From: Chlamydiota bacterium
Lineage (GTDB): Bacteria; Chlamydiota; Chlamydiia; Chlamydiales; Parachlamydiaceae
DNA length: 12,539 nt
Direction: 5' to 3'
Assembly: GCA_013286075.1 (NCBI GenBank)
Contig: JABDGJ010000022.1
Span: 2,387 to 14,925, forward strand
Part shown: positions 1 through 6,299 of the stretch, piece after piece
Layout of the letters: every line of letters starts with the position of its first letter
Position numbering within the stretch: position 1 is the stretch's first letter
The notes under the pieces: generated by a model
Database searches by the model: none
Seen by the model: only the letters and a program-made list of their open reading frames with translations
Told to the model about the DNA's origin: nothing
Made by a program: the position numbers and the translations under genes

Positions 1-101
1 CTCGACCAACTTATTCAAGTTGCCCTTCGTCGTTTTCTTTGCATATTGTCCTCTCGCTTCACCCTCTGCATCACTCTTTTTGCGTAAGGTGAGTTATTAA
101 T
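1..101. other. Window edge, possible tail of an upstream gene
   Basis: Frame 1 of the + strand is open from the first base to a TAA at 85-87, giving 28 residues (LDQLIQVALRR at the start). This could be the C-terminus of a gene entering from the left, but it is too short to identify and may be chance. Nothing else is visible before the promoter at 102. Confidence 0.2.
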
Positions 102-129
102 TTGACATTTTTAAAGATTTTATTATATT
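102..129 (+). promoter_or_regulatory. Sigma-70-type promoter for the amidohydrolase
   Basis: A perfect -35 hexamer TTGACA (102-107) is followed after 16 bases by TATATT (124-129). Transcription would start near 136, leaving a leader of about 25 bases that contains the AAGGAG ribosome binding site at 145-150. Confidence 0.65.
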
Positions 130-160
130 GATCATTATCAAGTTAAGGAGTAGTTAAAGG

Positions 161-1567
161 ATGGGTTTGACAAAGCGTCCGCAATCGATGCTCGTAAAAA
201 ATGCAGCAATTCTTGTCAGTATGGACAAAGACCGCCGAGAGATCAATAACGGCGGAATGTATATTGAAGACGGGGAAATCAAGCAGGTTGATAGCAGTGA
301 TAAGTTGCCTCGATCGGCAGAACTTATATTGGACATGCAAGGACATCTGGTTTTGCCAGGACTTGTCAATACCCATCACCACCTTTACCAGCATTTAACT
401 CGGGTAGTTCCGAAAGCGCAAAATGGAAATGTCTGGAATTGGTTGAAGGTACTCTATCCCATATGGGCACGAATAACTCCAGATGCTATGCGTCTTTCCA
501 CACAGGTTGGCATTGCTGAGCTGGTGCTTTCGGGCTGTACCACAGTCTTCAATCACGGTTACGTTTTCCCAAATGGATGCAAAGTCGATGATGAAATTGA
601 AGTCGCACAAGAAATGGGCGTTCGCTTTCATGCATCGCGTGGTAGCATGTCACGCGGGCAATCAAAAGGTGGATTGCCTCCGGATAATTGTGTAGAAAAA
701 GAATCGGACATACTCAATGATTCACAAAGAGTCATCAACAAATATCACGATCTAACGCGCGGTTCGATGACACGCATCGTGCTTGCTCCCTGTTCACCAT
801 TTTCAGTCACTGAAGAGCTCATGATTGAATCGGCGAAATTGGCGCGCGATCATAATTGCAAACTGCATACTCACATCTGCGAGTCGCTCGATGAGGAAAG
901 GTACACACTCAAAACCTATAATCTAAGACCTCTGGAGCTCATGGAGAAGTATGGTTGGCTCGGTGAAGATGTCTGGTTTGCCCACTCCATTCATATCAAT
1001 GATGCCGAAATCAAGACTTATGCTAAGACATGTACCGGCGTTGCGCATTGCCCATCATCAAATATGCGTTTGGCGTCGGGATTTTTTCCATTCAAGAAAT
1101 GCCGAGATGCTGGAATGAAGAGGATAGGTATAGGGGTAGATGGCAGCGCCAGCAACGACTGCAGCCATATGCTGGCGGAAGTGCGGATGGCCATGCTGCT
1201 TGGGCGCTTGCTGTTGAGCACCAACCCTGGAGGTCCGCCTGAAGATCCCAAAGCATGGATTTCAGCGCGTGATGTTTTGGAAGCAGCTACGGTGGGAGGA
1301 GCTGCTGTACTGGGTCGCGATGATGTCGGTTCTTTAGCACCAGGAATGCGAGCAGACTTTTTTTCAGTCGACATCAATACAATTAATTTTGCCGGCAGCA
1401 GCATAATTGACCCGGTGGCTTCTTTAGTATTTTGCACGCCGTCCAATGCGGAATATGTTGTAATTGATGGTCGTGTGATTGTCAAAGATGGACAAATTCA
1501 AACACTTGATCTCCCATTAGCAATTCAGAAGCTAAATAAGGCATCTCTGCAATTAATCAATAGTTAA
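161..1567 (+). CDS. Amidohydrolase, 8-oxoguanine deaminase / hydroxyatrazine ethylaminohydrolase group
   Basis: A cytosolic, metal-dependent amidohydrolase of the ATZ/TRZ group, predicted to deaminate a purine or triazine-like ring. 8-oxoguanine to urate plus ammonia is the likeliest reaction, as part of purine salvage or damaged-base clearance. Visible motifs fit an active enzyme: NTHHHLYQ with metal ligands His72 and His74, LHTHICE with His238 and Glu241, AHSIH with His275, AHCPSSN near 295-301, and GVDGSASND with the catalytic Asp327. The length, 468 residues, is normal for the family. The start at 161 is chosen because AAGGAG lies 10 bases upstream; ATG at 188 would still keep the beta-sandwich and is the alternative. 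The gene is convergent with the sulfur-activating gene and probably has no role in that pathway. Its stop codon falls within a 20-base sequence repeated at 7651-7670, so the extreme C-terminus may have been altered. The precise substrate cannot be read from the sequence. Confidence 0.9.
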   Translation: MGLTKRPQSMLVKNAAILVSMDKDRREINNGGMYIEDGEIKQVDSSDKLPRSAELILDMQGHLVLPGLVNTHHHLYQHLTRVVPKAQNGNVWNWLKVLYPIWARITPDAMRLSTQVGIAELVLSGCTTVFNHGYVFPNGCKVDDEIEVAQEMGVRFHASRGSMSRGQSKGGLPPDNCVEKESDILNDSQRVINKYHDLTRGSMTRIVLAPCSPFSVTEELMIESAKLARDHNCKLHTHICESLDEERYTLKTYNLRPLELMEKYGWLGEDVWFAHSIHINDAEIKTYAKTCTGVAHCPSSNMRLASGFFPFKKCRDAGMKRIGIGVDGSASNDCSHMLAEVRMAMLLGRLLLSTNPGGPPEDPKAWISARDVLEAATVGGAAVLGRDDVGSLAPGMRADFFSVDINTINFAGSSIIDPVASLVFCTPSNAEYVVIDGRVIVKDGQIQTLDLPLAIQKLNKASLQLINS

Positions 1568-1584
1568 CGCCATGTGCGAGTTTT
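1565..1584. repeat. Repeat copy 1, shared with the insertion-sequence end at 7651-7670
   Basis: The bases taacgcCatgtgcgagtttt match 7651-7670 at 19 of 20 positions. The second copy adjoins the 3' side of an IS982-like transposase remnant and forms one arm of a long hairpin there. Here there is no transposase, so this may be a solo relic of an insertion-sequence end lying between the amidohydrolase and the peptide locus. Confidence 0.5.
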
Positions 1585-1593
1585 TTGTCTTGC

Positions 1594-1624
1594 AGATCAA
1601 TCCTCCCTCGTCTGTCATTGATCT
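1594..1624. terminator. Inverted repeat between convergent genes, possible bidirectional terminator
   Basis: AGATCAAT (1594-1601) and ATTGATCT (1617-1624) are perfect 8-base arms around a 15-base spacer. The right arm covers the stop region of the MoeB-like gene. There is no T-run on either side, so intrinsic termination is only a suggestion based on position between two convergent genes. Confidence 0.3.
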
Positions 1625-2661
1625 CTAATTGTGTTGATCCCACCGATCAGGGAATAGATATTGTTCCAGCCTTGGGCACGTAGCTGGGAAACGAGGTTAT
1701 AGGACCTTCTTCCACGGGCGCAGAAAAAAAGATAAGATTGATGCCGATCGAGGAATTTTTCATCAAATGCACTTAATGGAAGATGAAGGGCGGTGTGGCT
1801 GACAAGGGAATCTTGTTCCAGTTCTTCTTTTTCGCGGATATCGACTAATTGAAAATCGGAAGGCGAATAGGCATCAATTTCCCATGCATTAACCCCACTT
1901 AGCTCTGTGATTGTGGGGGTTTTTCCACAAAGAGGACAGTCAGAGTTTTGGCTCAGCGTAATTATCTTTTGTGTATGGGAAATTAAATCATACATCAGCA
2001 TCGCATTTGCAGCTAATAGAGGAAGGCCCAGAAAAAATTTAATGGCTTCCATGGCTTGCAACACTCCAAAAAAGCCCGGTAAGGGGCCTAACACTCCCAC
2101 ATCAGCACAATTTCCCACACATCCATCTTGAGGAATGTCAGGCCATAAACAACGTAAGCACGCTTCATTCCTCTTTGGTAAATAACAGTTAAGTTGTCCT
2201 TCAAAACGGTAAATACTTGCCCGGATGAGGGGGATATTGAACAGAACGCTTGCATCATTGAGAAGAAACTTGGCGTGGAAATTATCTGTACAATCAAGGA
2301 CGAGATCGTAGTGTGTTAGGATTTTCGCACAATTGAACTGGTTAAGCCGTTTACAATAGGGTTCTATTTGAATTGAAGGGTTTAATCTTCGTAATTTTGT
2401 TGCGGCTGCTTCTGCTTTAAAAACTCCAACGTCGTCTACTGTATAAAGGACTTGACGATGTAAATTGGACATATCCACTGTGTCCCCATCACAAATTCCC
2501 AGCCTTCCTATGCCAGCCGATGCCAAATAATAGAGGGCAGAGCTGCCCAATCCACCTGCGCCCACAACCAGACATTTGCTTTTGAGGAGTTTCTCTTGGC
2601 CTTGAAACCCTACCTCGGGAAGTAAAAGCTGCCTTGCATAATATTTTGTATTCCAATCCAT
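1615..2661 (-). CDS. MoeB/ThiF-like E1 adenylyltransferase fused to a rhodanese domain
   Basis: Predicted to adenylate the C-terminal Gly-Gly of the sulfur carrier encoded just upstream and to load it with sulfur as a thiocarboxylate, in the cytosol. The E1 domain spans residues 1-250. It has the arginine of YARQLLL (Arg10), the nucleotide loop GAGGLG (34-39), DCTDN (123-127), the structural-zinc pairs CLRC (168, 171) and CPLC (242, 245), and Cys185 in the GNCADVGVLGP stretch where MoeB/UBA4 enzymes carry the catalytic cysteine. The rhodanese domain (about 255-348) keeps the persulfide-forming Cys314 in CARGRRS. The overall plan resembles MOCS3/UBA4. The start codon overlaps the carrier's stop by one base (TAATG), pointing to translational coupling. 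There are no other molybdopterin or thiamin genes nearby. With Nif11 precursors and YcaO-TfuA adjacent, I infer that it supplies sulfur for peptide thioamidation. Both catalytic cysteines are present, so it looks functional. Confidence 0.92.
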   Translation of the reverse strand: MDWNTKYYARQLLLPEVGFQGQEKLLKSKCLVVGAGGLGSSALYYLASAGIGRLGICDGDTVDMSNLHRQVLYTVDDVGVFKAEAAATKLRRLNPSIQIEPYCKRLNQFNCAKILTHYDLVLDCTDNFHAKFLLNDASVLFNIPLIRASIYRFEGQLNCYLPKRNEACLRCLWPDIPQDGCVGNCADVGVLGPLPGFFGVLQAMEAIKFFLGLPLLAANAMLMYDLISHTQKIITLSQNSDCPLCGKTPTITELSGVNAWEIDAYSPSDFQLVDIREKEELEQDSLVSHTALHLPLSAFDEKFLDRHQSYLFFCARGRRSYNLVSQLRAQGWNNIYSLIGGINTIRDQ

Positions 2662-2909
2662 TATCCACCTACAAGCGGAGGAATAAACAAGATATGATCA
2701 CCCGATGAAATGGGAGTATTCCAATTAGCTACAAGTTTGTGATTAATGGCAGCTTTCACTTGCTTTGAAGAAAGGGAAAATCCATAATTTTTTTTCAATT
2801 CGTGATATAAAACGTCCACTGTTTCGGCCTGTGTGAGCACAGTCTCTTTTGAAATCTTTGCCTCCTGCATCAGCAGGGCAAAGTACTCCACAACAATTTC
2901 TTTTAACAT
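2661..2909 (-). CDS. MoaD/ThiS-like sulfur carrier protein
   Basis: A small ubiquitin-fold carrier of 82 residues, the usual size for MoaD. It ends in the diagnostic FIPPLVGG with the free Gly-Gly that is adenylated and converted to a thiocarboxylate. The stretch AAINHKLV followed by a GDHILFIPP turn matches the MoaD pattern. AGGAAAG lies directly before the ATG. The gene sits between the second precursor and the E1-rhodanese gene on the same strand, so it is probably cotranscribed with both. In this context it most likely acts as sulfur donor to the YcaO-TfuA enzyme rather than to molybdopterin synthase. That role is inferred from neighbours; the fold assignment is firm. Confidence 0.9.
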   Translation of the reverse strand: MLKEIVVEYFALLMQEAKISKETVLTQAETVDVLYHELKKNYGFSLSSKQVKAAINHKLVANWNTPISSGDHILFIPPLVGG

Positions 2910-2920
2910 CTTTCCTACTC

Positions 2921-2936
2921 TATGTCTAAAGACATA
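2921..2936. promoter_or_regulatory. Short palindrome between the second precursor and the sulfur carrier
   Basis: TATGTCT and AGACATA form perfect 7-base arms separated by two bases. It lies in the 30-base gap upstream of the carrier gene. It could be a regulator site or a processing/attenuation element that keeps precursor expression above enzyme expression. The loop is too small for a normal terminator, and there is no T-run. Confidence 0.25.
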
Positions 2937-2939
2937 CGC

Positions 2940-3197
2940 TTATTCTGTAGCTAAAACTGTTATAACTTGCTGCGAACCTGCGACAATTTCAGTGAGTTCT
3001 TTTTCGGATAGATCTTTACCAAGAGCCACTTTTGCAGCTTCTTTATATTCCTTTTCTGTAAATGAATACCCATTTTTTTTGATAAACTCCGCGACATCTT
3101 CTTTTGATTTTTTAGACATCGCCTCTGCGAGCTGTTTTTTAAAGTTTGGATCTTTTTGACATCTTTCAATAAATTGTTTCGCAGATTGTTGTGACAT
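2940..3197 (-). CDS. Nif11-type RiPP precursor peptide, copy 2
   Basis: An 85-residue peptide with the features of Nif11-like leaders: FIERCQKDPNFKKQL near the start, an amphipathic helical middle, FIKKNGYSFTEKEY, and the terminal LSEKELTEIVAG. The VAG end resembles the double-glycine-type cleavage site, here Ala-Gly. Cleavage after Gly74 would release an 11-residue core, SQQVITVLATE, with no Cys and few hydroxyl residues. AAAAGGAG precedes the ATG. It follows copy 1 by 30 bases and precedes the sulfur carrier, in the same transcription unit. A role as substrate of the divergent YcaO-TfuA pair is inferred from context. The leader family is clear; the cleavage site and modified residues are not proven. 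Confidence 0.88.
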   Translation of the reverse strand: MSQQSAKQFIERCQKDPNFKKQLAEAMSKKSKEDVAEFIKKNGYSFTEKEYKEAAKVALGKDLSEKELTEIVAGSQQVITVLATE

Positions 3198-3227
3198 TTC
3201 ATGCTCCTTTTCTAGTTTATCTAACTC

Positions 3228-3482
3228 TTATTCTGTAGCTCGAAGGACTATGCCCTGCGTGCCTGCGACAATTTCAGTTAACTCCTTCTCGGACAGATCT
3301 TTACCCAAAGCTACTTTTCCAGCTTCTTTATACTCCTTTTCTGTAAAAGTATACCCATTTTTTTTGATAAACTCCGCAACATCTTCTTTTGATTTTTTAG
3401 ACATCGCCTGTGCGAGCTGTTTTTTAAAATTTGGATCTTTTTGACATCTTTCAATAAATTGTTTCGCAGATTGTTGTGACAT
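3228..3482 (-). CDS. Nif11-type RiPP precursor peptide, copy 1
   Basis: An 84-residue Nif11-like precursor and the first gene of the minus-strand arm. Its 74-residue leader differs from copy 2 at only three positions (Gln25, Thr45, Gly55), while the predicted core after VAG is different: TQGIVLRATE, ten residues. Constant leader with variable core is the hallmark of RiPP substrates handled by one enzyme set. The core again lacks Cys and ends in Ala-Thr-Glu, as copy 2 does. A strong AAGGAG lies 7 bases before the ATG. No bacteriocin-like hydrophobicity or Gly-rich stretch is seen, so the product's activity cannot be guessed. Confidence 0.88.
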   Translation of the reverse strand: MSQQSAKQFIERCQKDPNFKKQLAQAMSKKSKEDVAEFIKKNGYTFTEKEYKEAGKVALGKDLSEKELTEIVAGTQGIVLRATE

Positions 3483-3589
3483 TTTATTCTCCTTTTAAGT
3501 TTCTACTCCAGAGTTAACCCACACTTCACGGTAACAAGTTAATATTTTTTTTCTAAAGGTTTATTCTAAAAAAAGCTATATTTTTTAGC
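3483..3589. promoter_or_regulatory. Divergent control region between precursor and YcaO arms
   Basis: This 107-base AT-rich spacer must hold the promoters of both arms. I see no convincing pair of hexamers in either direction. An imperfect inverted repeat, GTTAACC (3513-3519) with GGTAAC (3530-3535), lies near the precursor side. GCTA (3575-3578) and TAGC (3586-3589) flank a T-rich loop immediately before the YcaO start. The YcaO gene lacks an obvious Shine-Dalgarno, while the precursor has a strong one, so the two arms are probably translated at different rates. Confidence 0.4.
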
Positions 3590-4918
3590 ATGATAGGAAC
3601 AGCTTCTTTTTTAGTCTCTAAGCCAGTAGTTTTTAGAGAGCGCGCCTTCCAAGCAAAAAAAGGGTTTCTCAAGGGGACACACCGCATATGTACCCCAGAA
3701 GAGACCTGGGATAGCATCTGCATGCGCCCTTTTGAATTTGGCCTGACGCGCAATGCTACGATTACCGGACTTGACCGCATTGGAATGCCTGTCACAATCG
3801 CCATTCGCCCTAATGGGCTTACGCTAACTGTTTCTTCAGGTAAAGGATTGACGCACACTGCAGCACTCGTTTCGGGTTACATGGAGGCTTATGAACTCCA
3901 TCATTGTGAAACGTATCCTTTCCCCTCCATCGCTGCCTCTTTTGAAGAAATGTCACAAATGTATAAGACACCCCCTTTTAGTGAAACGCCGATGAAAAAA
4001 CAGGCTGTTATTCATGAAAAATGGCCTTTGCGCTGGGTTTTGGGGTGGGATTTGATTACTCAGCAAGAAATTGCTCTTCCGCTTTTGGCAATTTCTTTAG
4101 ATTACCGTTTGGCAAAAAGTGGCTCCTTTTTTGAATTGAATAATTTTGAAAGGACTTCCAATGGCTTAGCCTCTGGCAATCATTTTCTAGAAGCTATTTG
4201 TGCGGGCCTTTATGAGGTGATCGAACGGGATGCAATTGCTTGCCATGCTTACACTGCGACCCATTATCACGCGCCAAAAGTGATCCTTGAGACAATTCCT
4301 TATGCAGCGATAAAGAAGCTGTTTGAACAATTGCAGCATGCCCAAATAGCCCTTGAGCTCTTTGATTGCACCGTTGATACAAATGTTTATGTTTTTGAAG
4401 CACTTGTCTACGACAATCTGCAACGCAACCAGGGAGTCGCAAAGGGATATGGAGCCCATTTGGATCCAGAGATAGCCATTCTTCGGGCCATCACCGAAGC
4501 CGTCCAAGGGAGGACTGTTTATATCTCTGGAGCCCGCGATGATATCTTCCTCTCCCACTTTCAACTTTTCCGGAAGTTCGATGCACAAAGATGCATTGAG
4601 CGCATGCAAGCAATCCCTTCTGTAATTGATGCCAGGCACTATCGAAGCGAAGCCTCTCTGACATTCGAAGAGGATCTTCAACTCCTGATCAAAAAAATCA
4701 TGCAGGCAGGTCTTGAACATGTTGTCGTTTTTGACCTATCCTTCGAGAATAGTCCTTTTCCCGTAGTCAAGGTCGCGGTTCCCGGTATGGAGGGTTATTC
4801 CACCGCAACAAGTGCGATGGGAAAACGGGCAAGGGTGTTCGCAGCCTCCAAAAAAGGGCAATCAGAAGAGGATGCTCCCTTAAGTATGTGGCATAGACCC
4901 GCTGGAGAAGTGACATGA
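3590..4918 (+). CDS. ycaO: YcaO-domain peptide backbone-modifying enzyme (TfuA-associated)
   Basis: An ATP-dependent enzyme that phosphorylates a peptide amide oxygen and lets a nucleophile replace it. YcaO members paired with TfuA install sulfur to form thioamides. The 442-residue protein is full length and has the family motifs: GLDRIGMPV (60-68), SSGKG (82-86) with Glu99 and Glu102, SNGLASGN (190-197) with Glu201, Glu209 and ERD (212-214), and TEAVQGR (302-308) with GARDD following. VAVPGMEGY lies near the C-terminus. The conserved GTHR/PEET entry begins at about residue 29, so the start at 3590 fits the family. There is no good Shine-Dalgarno, and an in-frame TAA at 3554 limits alternatives. 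It overlaps TfuA by 4 bases and diverges from the precursor genes. The cores lack Cys, so azoline formation could only use Ser/Thr; thioamidation is more likely. Substrate and site are inferred. Confidence 0.95.
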   Translation: MIGTASFLVSKPVVFRERAFQAKKGFLKGTHRICTPEETWDSICMRPFEFGLTRNATITGLDRIGMPVTIAIRPNGLTLTVSSGKGLTHTAALVSGYMEAYELHHCETYPFPSIAASFEEMSQMYKTPPFSETPMKKQAVIHEKWPLRWVLGWDLITQQEIALPLLAISLDYRLAKSGSFFELNNFERTSNGLASGNHFLEAICAGLYEVIERDAIACHAYTATHYHAPKVILETIPYAAIKKLFEQLQHAQIALELFDCTVDTNVYVFEALVYDNLQRNQGVAKGYGAHLDPEIAILRAITEAVQGRTVYISGARDDIFLSHFQLFRKFDAQRCIERMQAIPSVIDARHYRSEASLTFEEDLQLLIKKIMQAGLEHVVVFDLSFENSPFPVVKVAVPGMEGYSTATSAMGKRARVFAASKKGQSEEDAPLSMWHRPAGEVT

Positions 4919-6252
4919 CCTATATTTTTTTGGGACCTTCTTTACCCATTTTAGAAGCAGAGCAAATTTTAGATGCGCACTATCTTCCTCCTGTTAAATT
5001 GGGGGAGGTATTGACGCTGGTTCGAGAAAAAAAACCTAAGGTGATTGGCATCATTGATGGCTATTTCATGCAGACACTTCCTGTCTGGCATAAGGAAATC
5101 CTATTTGCTTTAGAAAAAGAGGTGATTGTTTTAGGTGCGAGCAGCATGGGAGCGCTGCGAGCCGCTGAAACAGATGTTTTTGGCATGATCGGTGTTGGCA
5201 AAGTGTATGAGATGTATCGCAGCGGGACATTGACAGACGATGATGAGGTAGCTCTTATCCATGCTCCTAGAGAACATCACTACCTTAATCTGTCCCTGCC
5301 TATGGTCAATATCCGCTGCACTTTGATACGAGCAGCTGAAAATGGACTCATTTCAAAAGCCACATGTAATAATTGGATCGAGATTGCCAAATCCCTTTAC
5401 TATCCTAAAAGGACAGTTGAGGAAATTGCCCTTGCAGGCCACTTATTGCAAGAGGAAGAAGAGCTTATTACGCATATTTTTACCGCCCATTATGTGGATC
5501 AAAAAAAAGAAGATGCCAAAGAACTTCTCAAGAAAATTGCTTCTGAACAGTTAAAACCCTCTCATGTCAAAGTATCGGTGCACCAAAATTCGCTTTTTCA
5601 ACAGCTTTTTTCTCAAGATCGCGCCTGTCAATATCATACTAGTCAATTAGATCCATCTTCGATGACTTATAGAGATTTGGCTAATTATATTACCCTTCAT
5701 CATCCCGATTTTACGACCTTAAGAAGACATGCTTTAAACCGTATTTTGGTGAGCGTTTTAACTGAAATCTTCGCAATTCAGGTGGAAGCAACTGAAATCG
5801 AAGAAGAAAAAGAAAGATTCAAGTTTAAGTATAATCTCACCCTTCATCACTCCTTTGAAGCTTGGTTACAGGAGAATCACCTTACAGAAACCGAGTTCGA
5901 TCAGCTGATGCTGGAACGTGCCCAAGCACAAAAATTGTATTCTTCACCACTTTCTGCAAATCCCAATTGGCGCTTGCAGAAAGCGATTCTTGACGAGCTG
6001 AAATTACATGATCACTATACCTCTTGGGTGCAAAAGGCTGAAGACCACCATGAAAAATGGCAAAAGAAAAATCCTTATTATCTCGAGAATACGGATGACG
6101 ATATCTTTTCGCCTACATTGATTCAAGAGCACATCCAAAACTCAGAATGGGACCTTGATATCCCCATCAAAAAATGGTCTGAAGAGGCGGGATTTCATCA
6201 TTTACAAGAGCTGATGTTAGAGCTGCATAAAGCAAAATTAGCTAGAGACTAA
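4915..6252 (+). CDS. tfuA: TfuA protein with a long C-terminal helical extension
   Basis: TfuA proteins partner YcaO enzymes in peptide thioamidation and are thought to help deliver sulfur. The first 210 or so residues match the family: FLGPSLP (5-11), GIIDGYF (45-51), VLGASSMGALRAAE (72-85), GVG (93-95), DDDEVA (108-113) and VNIR (131-134). ATGA overlaps the YcaO stop, so the two are translationally coupled. At 445 residues the protein is roughly twice the core domain. Residues from about 235 are predominantly charged and helical, with a segment near 302-341 (FEAWLQENHL, then TETEFDQL) that resembles the helical N-terminal lobe of SurA/PpiC-like chaperones. This part could bind the leader or the sulfur carrier, but that is speculation. 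The core assignment is firm. Confidence 0.93.
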   Translation: MTYIFLGPSLPILEAEQILDAHYLPPVKLGEVLTLVREKKPKVIGIIDGYFMQTLPVWHKEILFALEKEVIVLGASSMGALRAAETDVFGMIGVGKVYEMYRSGTLTDDDEVALIHAPREHHYLNLSLPMVNIRCTLIRAAENGLISKATCNNWIEIAKSLYYPKRTVEEIALAGHLLQEEEELITHIFTAHYVDQKKEDAKELLKKIASEQLKPSHVKVSVHQNSLFQQLFSQDRACQYHTSQLDPSSMTYRDLANYITLHHPDFTTLRRHALNRILVSVLTEIFAIQVEATEIEEEKERFKFKYNLTLHHSFEAWLQENHLTETEFDQLMLERAQAQKLYSSPLSANPNWRLQKAILDELKLHDHYTSWVQKAEDHHEKWQKKNPYYLENTDDDIFSPTLIQEHIQNSEWDLDIPIKKWSEEAGFHHLQELMLELHKAKLARD

Positions 6253-6270
6253 GAGGGTATTATATTTGAA

Positions 6271-6299
6271 ACCTAAGTTGCTACCTTAGCAACCAAGGT
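6271..6299. terminator. Hairpin between convergent tfuA and methyltransferase genes
   Basis: GTTGCTA (6277-6283) and TAGCAAC (6287-6293) are perfect 7-base arms around CCT. ACCT (6271-6274) and AGGT (6296-6299) extend the stem beyond a 2x2 internal loop. It ends one base before the methyltransferase stop codon. A bidirectional terminator is likely from its position, although no T-run follows. Confidence 0.5.

Larger units (their letters stand above)
2940..3482 (-). repeat. Tandem duplication of the precursor gene
   Basis: The two precursor genes are direct repeats of roughly 255-258 bases with long stretches of identity, for example the last 70 bases before each start codon end. Differences concentrate in the 3' end encoding the core. 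This indicates a recent duplication followed by diversification or selection at the core. Confidence 0.85.

Noticed and set aside
1018..1485. A 155-residue open frame antisense to the amidohydrolase
   Set aside because: It is a shadow of a well-conserved coding frame. The translated sequence is rich in Ser/Pro/Thr without domain features or a ribosome binding site.
161..1567. Amidohydrolase as part of the peptide locus
   Set aside because: It has its own promoter, points the other way, is separated by an IS-end-like repeat, and belongs to a purine/triazine deaminase group with no known RiPP role.
1615..2909. Molybdenum cofactor or thiamin biosynthesis genes
   Set aside because: The protein families fit, but no moaA, moaC, moaE, mogA or thi genes are present. 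The pair is cotranscribed with Nif11 precursors, so a peptide-pathway role is the better reading.
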